From contig VAYJ01000079.1 in NCBI GenBank assembly GCA_005888465.1, positions 1 through 7,364 on the forward strand: a stretch of 7,364 nt of DNA, in the 5' to 3' direction. Of the stretch, positions 1 through 5,495 are shown one piece after another; positions within the stretch are counted from its first letter, which is position 1, and each line of letters begins with the position of its first letter. Made by a program: the position numbers and the translations under genes. The stretch comes from Actinomycetota bacterium. Its GTDB lineage: Bacteria > Actinomycetota > UBA4738. The notes beneath the pieces are model-generated. The model ran no database searches and had not been told where the DNA came from. It saw only the letters and a list, made by a program, of their open reading frames with translations.

Positions 1-1
1 C

Positions 2-685
2 GTCACGCTCGTGCAGTCGATCACCGACGTCCCGCTCTGCATCGATTCGTCGATCGTCGCGGCGCTGGAGGCCGGGCTCTCCGTCTATCGGGGGAAAGCG
101 CTCGTGAACTCGGTGACGGGCGAGGAGGAACGGCTCGAGTCCGTGTTGCCGCTCGTGGCCAGGCACGGGGCCGCGGTCGTCGCCATCTCGAACGACGAGA
201 CGGGGATCTCCGAGGACCCTGACGTTCGCTTCGCCGTCGCGAAGAAGATCGTCGAGCGGGCCGCAGATCACGGCATCGGGCGCGAGGACGTCGTCGTCGA
301 CCCCCTCGTCATGCCGGTCGGCGCGATGGGGACGGCCGGCCAGCAGGTCTTTCGGCTCGTCCGGCGCCTTCGCGACGAGCTAGGCGTGAACACCACGTGC
401 GGCGCATCGAACGTCGCGTTCGGCCTGCCGCACCGGCACGAGCTCTCGGCGACGTTCCTCTCCATGGCGGCGACGGCCGGCATGACCTCCGCCATCACGA
501 ACGTGCTCAACGACGACGTGCGCCGCGCCGTGGCGGCGGCCGACGTGCTGCTCGGGCACGACCGCGATTGCGTCGCCTGGATCGGCCGCTTCCGGGAGGC
601 CGCGCCCGCCGCGGCGGGCGACGGCAGGCGGCGCGGCGGACGCGAGGGGCGGCGGCGCGCCGCGGCGGGATCGGCCGAGCCGTGA
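2..685 (+). CDS. Methyltetrahydrofolate:corrinoid methyltransferase, DHPS/pterin-binding fold (5'-partial)
   Basis: Transfers a methyl group between a corrinoid protein and tetrahydrofolate in the cytoplasm. In this setting it probably accepts the methyl group taken from the amine by the MttB-type protein encoded downstream. The frame is open to the left edge. The GTG at 11 sits inside a conserved strand, so the true start lies outside and roughly the first quarter of the protein is missing. Counting from that GTG, the MeTr/AcsE pterin-site residues can be placed: Asp12 (CIDSS), Asn33 (VNSVTGEEE), Asp97 (VVDPLVMPVG) and Asn134 (GASNVAFGLP). Their spacings of 21, 64 and 37 closely match Asp75, Asn96, Asp160 and Asn199 of the acetogen enzyme. 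The barrel ends near residue 193. The last 25 or so residues are a low-complexity Arg/Gly/Ala tail. The stop overlaps the next start by 4 bases. A true dihydropteroate synthase is unlikely given the GASN-type motif and the corrinoid gene neighbours. Confidence 0.9.
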   Translation, partial: VTLVQSITDVPLCIDSSIVAALEAGLSVYRGKALVNSVTGEEERLESVLPLVARHGAAVVAISNDETGISEDPDVRFAVAKKIVERAADHGIGREDVVVDPLVMPVGAMGTAGQQVFRLVRRLRDELGVNTTCGASNVAFGLPHRHELSATFLSMAATAGMTSAITNVLNDDVRRAVAAADVLLGHDRDCVAWIGRFREAAPAAAGDGRRRGGREGRRRAAAGSAEP

Positions 686-2637
686 GCGCCACCGCCGGCG
701 AGGTTCGCGTCGCGTTCATGCCCTCGGGCAAGCGGGGCTCGTTCGCCGCCGGCACGAGCGTGCTCGACGCCGCGCGCGCCCTGGCCGTGGACCTGGACTC
801 GATCTGCGGCGGCCGTGGGATCTGCGGGCGGTGTCAAATCGTCGTGAGCGAGGGGAGCCACACGAAGCTTGGCATCACCAGCCGGGCCGGGCATCTCATC
901 CCGTTAACTGCCCCAGAGGAGCTGTACCGCTCGCGGCGCGGGCTCGCGCCGGATCGCCGCCTCGGGTGCCACGCGCGCATGGTCGGCGACCTGGTGATCG
1001 ACGTGCCGCCTGAGAGCCAGCTCCATCGCCAGGTGATCCGCAAGGACGCGGAGGAACGCGAGATCGAGCTCGACCCGGTGGTGCGCCTGCACCACGTCCA
1101 GGTCGAACAGCCGGCGCTCGCGTCGCCGACGAGCGACCTCGCCCGCCTGCTCGACGCGCTCGGGCGCGAGTGGGGGCTGACCGGCCTCGCGTGCGACCTG
1201 CACGTGCTCCGCGACCTGCAGGGCGCGCTTCGCGAAGGCGACTGGATGGTCACGGTCGCCGTCCACGACGGCACGACGATCACGGCGGTCTGGCCGGGAT
1301 TCCGCGACCTCGCCCTGGGCATCGCGTTCGACGTGGGCTCGACGACCGTCGCGGGGCACCTCTGCGATCTGGTGACGGGCGAGGTGCTCGCGTCGGCCGG
1401 CGCGATGAACCCGCAGATCCGGTTCGGCGAGGACCTCATGAGCCGGGTCGCCTACGTCATGATGCATCGCGGCTCCGAAGCGCAGCTCACGCGCGTGGTG
1501 CGCGAATGCCTGAGCGCGCTGACCCGGGAGCTGGCCGAGACCGCGGGCTTCGAGCCGGCGGACGTGCTCGAGATCACCATCGTCGGCAACCCGATCATGC
1601 ATCACCTTGTCCTGGGCCTCGATCCCACGGAGCTCGGGGGCGCCCCCTTCGCGCTCGCGACGAACGCGTCGCTTCGGCTCCGCGCCGCCGAGCTCGACCT
1701 TCCCGTCCACGCGGGCGCGCGGGTCTACGTGCTGCCCTGCATCGCCGGCCACGTGGGCGCCGACACCGCGGGCGTCATCCTCTCGGAGGCGCCACAGGCG
1801 AGCGACGCGGTGAGCCTGCTCGTGGACGTCGGGACGAACGCGGAGATCGTGCTCGGGAATCGCGACCGCCTACTGGCGGCGTCCAGCCCGACCGGGCCGG
1901 CCTTCGAGGGGGCGCAGATCTCCTGCGGGCAGCGCGCTGCGCCGGGCGCCATCGAGCGGGTCCGGATCGACCCGGAGACGCTCGAGCCGAGGTTCCGCGT
2001 GATCGAGACCCGGGCCTGGTCGAACGAGCCCGGGTTCGAAGGGACCCAGGTCAGCGGCGTGTGCGGCTCGGGCATCATCGAGGTGGTAGCCGAGATGGTC
2101 GCCGCCGGGATCTGTTCGCGGGAGGGCGTCATCGACGGTTCGCTCGCGGCGCGCTCTGCCCGCATCGAGCCCGAGGGCCGAACGTTCTCCTACGTGCTGG
2201 CCGAGGGTCCGCCCCGCCTCGCGATCACGCAGAACGACGTCCGCCAGGTGCAGCTCGCGAAGGCGGCGCTCGCGGCCGGGTGCCGCCTGCTGATGGATCA
2301 TCTCGGCGTCGACCACGTGGATCGCATCCGGCTCGCCGGCGCGTTCGGGGCGCACATCGACCCGGCGCATGCCATGGCGCTCGGCATGATCCCGCGGGCC
2401 GACCTCGCCTCGGTCGGGTCGGTGGGGAACGCCGCGGGGACCGGCGCCCGGATCGCGCTCCTCTCGCGCGCTGCCCGGGCGGAGGTCGAGGAGGTGGTCC
2501 GCCGCGTCGAGAAGATCGAGACCGCGATCGAGCCGAGGTTCCAGGAGCACTTCGTGGCAGCGATCGGTATCCCCTCGAGCGCGGGCGGCGACAGCGCCAC
2601 GCCTCGCAGACGGCGGCGCGAGCGGAGGATGGCATGA
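682..2637 (+). CDS. RamA-like corrinoid activation protein: 2Fe-2S ferredoxin domain plus ASKHA ATPase (DUF4445 type)
   Basis: Reductive reactivator that uses ATP to return accidentally oxidised Co(II) corrinoid to the active Co(I) state. The predicted protein has 651 residues. The GTG at 682 was chosen because it forms a 4-base overlap with the upstream stop and leads directly into the ferredoxin fold. The open frame continues upstream to 397, but only as an Arg/Ala-rich shadow of the methyltransferase gene. Residues 5-110 are a plant-type 2Fe-2S domain with Cys42, Cys48, Cys51 and Cys96 (CX5CX2C plus a distal Cys). A linker follows, then the ASKHA core: FDVGSTTVAG (216-225), an IVGNPIMHH segment (300-308), VDVGTNAEIVLG (381-392), VCGSGIIE (460-467) and LAGAFGAHIDP (551-561). 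No C-terminal 4Fe-4S cysteine clusters of the methanogen RamA type are present. The C-terminus is a basic tail containing five consecutive arginines. It lies between the methyltransferase and the MttB homologue, as expected for a dedicated activase. Confidence 0.92.
   Translation: MSATAGEVRVAFMPSGKRGSFAAGTSVLDAARALAVDLDSICGGRGICGRCQIVVSEGSHTKLGITSRAGHLIPLTAPEELYRSRRGLAPDRRLGCHARMVGDLVIDVPPESQLHRQVIRKDAEEREIELDPVVRLHHVQVEQPALASPTSDLARLLDALGREWGLTGLACDLHVLRDLQGALREGDWMVTVAVHDGTTITAVWPGFRDLALGIAFDVGSTTVAGHLCDLVTGEVLASAGAMNPQIRFGEDLMSRVAYVMMHRGSEAQLTRVVRECLSALTRELAETAGFEPADVLEITIVGNPIMHHLVLGLDPTELGGAPFALATNASLRLRAAELDLPVHAGARVYVLPCIAGHVGADTAGVILSEAPQASDAVSLLVDVGTNAEIVLGNRDRLLAASSPTGPAFEGAQISCGQRAAPGAIERVRIDPETLEPRFRVIETRAWSNEPGFEGTQVSGVCGSGIIEVVAEMVAAGICSREGVIDGSLAARSARIEPEGRTFSYVLAEGPPRLAITQNDVRQVQLAKAALAAGCRLLMDHLGVDHVDRIRLAGAFGAHIDPAHAMALGMIPRADLASVGSVGNAAGTGARIALLSRAARAEVEEVVRRVEKIETAIEPRFQEHFVAAIGIPSSAGGDSATPRRRRRERRMA
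2624..2628 (+). promoter_or_regulatory. Shine-Dalgarno site for the MttB-family gene
   Basis: GGAGG lies 5 bases before the ATG at 2634, inside the last codons of the activator gene. It is the only strong ribosome binding site at any gene junction in the window. It fixes the start at 2634 and suggests that this gene is translated more independently, and possibly more strongly, than its neighbours. Confidence 0.65.
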
Positions 2638-4157
2638 GCAGGCGGGCAGGCGGTCGGGCGGGTCGGCAGGCGGCCCGGCTGCACGCCGTGGCGGAGAAGG
2701 TTCCCTTCATCACGCGGACGATGGCCCCGGTCGAGGTCCTCTCCGAAGAGGGCCTCGAGCTGGTGATCGAGAACGCGGACACGATCCTCGAGCAGGTGGG
2801 AATCGATTTCCGCGACGAGGAGGCGCTCGCCGCCTGGAGGGATGCCGGCGCCGACGTGCAGGGCGAGCGCGTGCGGTTCGCGCGCGGGATGTGCCGCCAG
2901 CTCGTGCAGGCGACCGCGCCGTCGTCGTTCACGCAATACGCAAGGAACCCCGCGAACAACGTCGAGATCGGCGGGCCGCACACGGTGTTCGCGCCCGCGT
3001 ACGGATCGCCGTTCGTTCGCGACCTCGACCGGGGCCGGCGTTACGGCACGATCGAGGACTTCCAGAACTTCGTGAAGCTCACGTATCTCTCACCCTGGCT
3101 GCACCACTCGGGAGGGACCGTCTGCGAGCCCGTCGACCTCCCCGTCAACAAACGGCACTTCGAGATGGTCTACGCGCACATGCGATGGTCGGACAAGCCG
3201 TTCATGGGATCCGTCACCCACCCCGACCGCGCGCAGGACACGGTGGACATGGCCCGGATCCTGTTCGGCGCGGACTTCCTGGAGGACCACCCGGTCGTCC
3301 TCAGCCTGGCGAACGCGAACTCGCCGCTCGTCTGGGACTCCTCGATGCTTGGCGCCGCGCGCGTCTACGCTCGCGCGAACCAGGCGGTCCTCATGACGCC
3401 CTTCATCCTGGCCGGCGCCATGAGTCCGGCGACCGTCGCCGGCGCCGCGACCCAGACGCTCGCCGAGGCGCTGGCCGGCATGGCGTACGTGCAGCTCGTT
3501 CGGCCCGGCGCACCGGTCGTGTTCGGGTCGTTCGCGTCGTCGATGTCGATGCAGTCGGGCGCCCCGACCTTCGGGACGCCGGAGCCGGCGCTCGTGCTCT
3601 ACATCCTGGCGGCCGTTGCCCGGCGGCTCCGCATCCCGTTCCGGAGCGGCGGGGCCCTCTGCGCATCGAAGATCCCCGATGCCCAGGCCGCGTACGAGTC
3701 GGCGAACACGATGCAGCCGGCGATGCTCGCGGGCGTGAACTTCATCCTGCACGTCGCGGGCTGGCTGGAGGGCGGGCTCGCCATGGGCTACGAGAAGTTC
3801 ATGATGGACGCCGACCAGGCGGGGATGTGGCACTCGTTCGCCAAGGGCGTCGATCTCTCGCCGAACGGCCAGGCGCTGGAAGCGATCCTCGCGAACGAGC
3901 CCGGCACGCATTTCCTCGGCTCGCCGCACACGCTCGCGAACTTCGAGACCGCGTTCTATCGTTCGCCGCTCGCCGATAACAACAGCCTGGAGCAGTGGGA
4001 GATCGAGGGCTCGCAGGACCTCGCGCAGCGCGCGAACACCGCGTGGAAGCGGTCGCTTGCCGAGTACGAGCCGCCCTCGATCGACGAGGCCGTCGACCTG
4101 GAGCTGCGCGAATGGATCGAGCGGCGCAAGGCGTCGTTCCCGGACTCGAACGTCTGA
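2634..4157 (+). CDS. MttB-family corrinoid-dependent amine methyltransferase, non-pyrrolysine type
   Basis: The predicted protein has 507 residues, close to family length. It is expected to demethylate a methylated, probably quaternary, amine and methylate the Co(I) of a partner corrinoid protein. The start is fixed by GGAGG at 2624 and a 4-base overlap (ATGA) with the previous stop. Residues 1-16 are Arg/Gly/Ala-rich. From about residue 24 the sequence follows the MttB barrel, with segments such as LSEEGLELVIENADTILE (36-53), GGTVCEPVDLPVNKRHFEMV (160-179), NANSPLVWDSSMLGAARVYA (227-246), FGSFASSMSMQSGAPTFGTP (297-316) and SGGALCASKIPDAQAAYES (338-356). The methanogen trimethylamine enzyme carries pyrrolysine in the equivalent of this last region. 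Here there is no in-frame amber codon, which places the protein with MtgB-like betaine, carnitine or proline-betaine enzymes. The substrate cannot be read from sequence; glycine betaine is favoured because sarcosine oxidase genes lie next door. It is likely cytoplasmic, with no signal peptide. Confidence 0.93.
   Translation: MSRRAGGRAGRQAARLHAVAEKVPFITRTMAPVEVLSEEGLELVIENADTILEQVGIDFRDEEALAAWRDAGADVQGERVRFARGMCRQLVQATAPSSFTQYARNPANNVEIGGPHTVFAPAYGSPFVRDLDRGRRYGTIEDFQNFVKLTYLSPWLHHSGGTVCEPVDLPVNKRHFEMVYAHMRWSDKPFMGSVTHPDRAQDTVDMARILFGADFLEDHPVVLSLANANSPLVWDSSMLGAARVYARANQAVLMTPFILAGAMSPATVAGAATQTLAEALAGMAYVQLVRPGAPVVFGSFASSMSMQSGAPTFGTPEPALVLYILAAVARRLRIPFRSGGALCASKIPDAQAAYESANTMQPAMLAGVNFILHVAGWLEGGLAMGYEKFMMDADQAGMWHSFAKGVDLSPNGQALEAILANEPGTHFLGSPHTLANFETAFYRSPLADNNSLEQWEIEGSQDLAQRANTAWKRSLAEYEPPSIDEAVDLELREWIERRKASFPDSNV
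2638..2673 (+). repeat. Short GCAGGCGG repeats at the start of the MttB-family gene
   Basis: GCAGGCGG occurs three times: 2638-2645 and 2646-2653 directly abutting, and 2666-2673 after a 12-base G/C-rich spacer. The tract encodes the Arg/Gly/Ala-rich N-terminus of the methyltransferase, just after its start codon. It looks like a slippage-prone low-complexity patch. A regulatory role is possible but nothing supports one. Confidence 0.6.
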
Positions 4158-5014
4158 TGACGCTCGACGAGACGCTCGTCCCCGAGGAGCAGCCGCTCGC
4201 GCGCGTCGTTCGCGCCGCCGCGTTCGAGCTCATCCCGCTCGCCTCCGTCTACGACCGCGCGATGGCCCTGCCACACGGGTCGACCGTCACCGTCACCGTG
4301 TCGCCGACGCGGGGACTGGAGCCGACGCTCGAGCTGGCCGAGTCGCTCGCCGAGCGCGGCTTCGCGGTCGTCCCGCATCTCGCGGCGCGGACCGTGCGCG
4401 ACCGCGTGCACCTGGCCGAGCTGGTCGCCCGCCTGGACGCGGCCGGACTCAAAAACGTATTCGTGATCGGTGGCGACGGCGAGGACCCCGGGCTCTTCCC
4501 CGATGCGCTCTCGTTCCTGCGGGCCGTCGAGGAGCTCGGGCACCGGTTCAAATCCGTCGGGATCGCCGGCTACCCGCAGGGCCATCCCTCGATCGCGATG
4601 GACGCGCTCTGGCTCTCGCTGCTCGCCAAGCAGGCGCACGCCGACTACGTGACGACGCAGCTATGCTTCGACGCCGACGCCACGGCCCAATGGATCGACG
4701 ACGCGCGCCGGCTCGGCCTCACGCTTCCCATCCACGTCGGTATCCCCGGGCCGTGCGAGGTGGCGCGGATCGCGCGCATCGCCGCCCGCGTCGGCGTCGC
4801 GGATGCCGCTCGGTACCTCCGCAAGAACCGCGGACTTCTGGGGGCGCTCATCCGCCGTCGCGCCTTCCGCCCCGATCGCCTGTTGGGCGAGCTGGTGACC
4901 ACGATCGCCGACCCCGAGGCGAATGTCGAGGGGCTGCACGTGTACACGTTCAACCAGGTGGAGGACGCCGTCGCCTGGCGCGCCCGCGCGCTCGCGTCAC
5001 CGGCGATCAGCTGA
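4157..5014 (+). CDS. Methylenetetrahydrofolate reductase, short MetF type
   Basis: Flavin-dependent enzyme interconverting 5,10-methylene-H4folate and 5-methyl-H4folate. The predicted protein has 285 residues. The start ATG at 4157 shares one base with the previous stop (TGATG), a re-initiation arrangement with no Shine-Dalgarno site. MetF landmarks are in order: AAFELIPL (21-28) with the catalytic-type Glu24; VPHLAARTVRD (72-82); NVFVIGGDGEDP (100-111) with Asp107 matching Asp120 of E. coli MetF; GIAGYPQGHP (135-144); TTQLCFD (166-172) with Gln168 matching Gln183; and HVYTFNQVEDAVAW (261-274). The FELIP start differs from the FEFFPP of classical MetF, so it belongs to a divergent short subfamily. 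Beside a methyl-H4folate-producing methyltransferase it most plausibly runs in the oxidising direction to feed methyl groups into the C1 pool, although a role in methionine supply cannot be excluded. Its stop overlaps that of the opposing gamma-subunit gene. Confidence 0.9.
   Translation: MTLDETLVPEEQPLARVVRAAAFELIPLASVYDRAMALPHGSTVTVTVSPTRGLEPTLELAESLAERGFAVVPHLAARTVRDRVHLAELVARLDAAGLKNVFVIGGDGEDPGLFPDALSFLRAVEELGHRFKSVGIAGYPQGHPSIAMDALWLSLLAKQAHADYVTTQLCFDADATAQWIDDARRLGLTLPIHVGIPGPCEVARIARIAARVGVADAARYLRKNRGLLGALIRRRAFRPDRLLGELVTTIADPEANVEGLHVYTFNQVEDAVAWRARALASPAIS
5007..5014. other. Palindromic overlap of two convergent stop codons
   Basis: TCAGCTGA is its own reverse complement, so the reductase gene (plus strand) and the gamma-subunit gene (minus strand) both end in AGC TGA, that is Ser-stop, within the same 8 base pairs. 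There is no intergenic space. A weak imperfect hairpin (arms 5001-5008 and 5027-5034, 18-base loop) spans the junction but has no T-tract, so no classical intrinsic terminator is seen for either block. Confidence 0.85.
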
Positions 5015-5495
5015 GGTCGGCCACCCGGTCGCCGATCCAGGTCCGCAGCCACTCGGCGAACGATGGACGCACGAAGACGCGCGTCGCGTCGCCGCGCTCC
5101 TGCAGGATCACGGGGACGCGGGCGAGGAGCGTCTGGGCGCACATCCCGGCCGTCCACGAGCGTGGGTGCAGGTCGATCCCGCAGCCGTGCGACAGCAGCT
5201 CGAACCTTCCCTCTCCCGCGAGATCGATGACGGCCCGCCCTGCGCCCACGTCGACGATCGAGCGATGGCGACCGTCGAGGGCCCGTTCGAGCTCCGCGAT
5301 CAACGCCTTCGAGGTCCCATCGGAACTGGCCGCGAGCCACTCGTCCGGCCCGAGCCACAGCCATTCCCAGCCGTCGGGCCCCACCGCCCACGTGTTGGGG
5401 ACGAGCGGCAGGTCCAGACCCTCCGTCGAGCCCACGCGCAGGTCGATCTGCGCGGGGAACCACGGCTCGGAGATCGCGACCCGGGCTTCATCCAT
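5007..5495 (-). CDS. soxG: Heterotetrameric sarcosine oxidase, gamma subunit
   Basis: The predicted protein has 162 residues. It is the smallest conserved partner (SoxG) of the sarcosine oxidase complex, structural rather than catalytic, with a fold related to the folate-binding GcvT-like domains. Family features in order: LPNTWAVGP-like segment (30-40), WLWLGPDEWLA (45-55), IVDVGAGRAVIDLAGEGRFELLSHGCGIDLHPR with its distinctive GCGIDLHPR motif (80-112), TAGMCAQTLLARVPVIL (115-131) and VRPSFAEWLRTWIGD (142-156). The ATG at 5495 lies inside the end of the alpha-subunit gene (ATGGATGA, 8-base overlap), so it is probably translated by coupling; only a weak G-run is seen upstream. The alpha-then-gamma order is the end of the usual soxBDAG operon. 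Confidence 0.9.
   Translation of the reverse strand: MDEARVAISEPWFPAQIDLRVGSTEGLDLPLVPNTWAVGPDGWEWLWLGPDEWLAASSDGTSKALIAELERALDGRHRSIVDVGAGRAVIDLAGEGRFELLSHGCGIDLHPRSWTAGMCAQTLLARVPVILQERGDATRVFVRPSFAEWLRTWIGDRVADLS

Noticed and set aside
397..681. In-frame extension of the RamA-like gene upstream to 397
   Set aside because: The extension is an Arg/Ala-rich shadow of the methyltransferase gene with no domain similarity. The GTG at 682 gives the expected ferredoxin N-terminus and a standard 4-base overlap.
834..2550. Several long antisense open frames opposite the RamA-like gene
   Set aside because: Products are rich in Arg, Ala and Asp/His without recognisable motifs, as expected for the complement of a high-GC3 gene.
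1170..2633. Long open frame upstream of and in frame with the MttB-family gene
   Set aside because: Its 488 codons are out-of-frame translation of the RamA-like gene (Arg/Pro/Gly-rich). A GGAGG site and the ATG at 2634 mark the real start.
3995..4156. In-frame extension of the reductase upstream to 3995
   Set aside because: It reads the MttB gene out of frame and adds 54 residues with no MetF character. The TGATG junction at 4155-4159 is a typical coupled start.
5001..5034. Intrinsic bidirectional terminator at the convergent junction
   Set aside because: The best hairpin has short arms with a G-U pair, an 18-base loop and no T-tract on either side.
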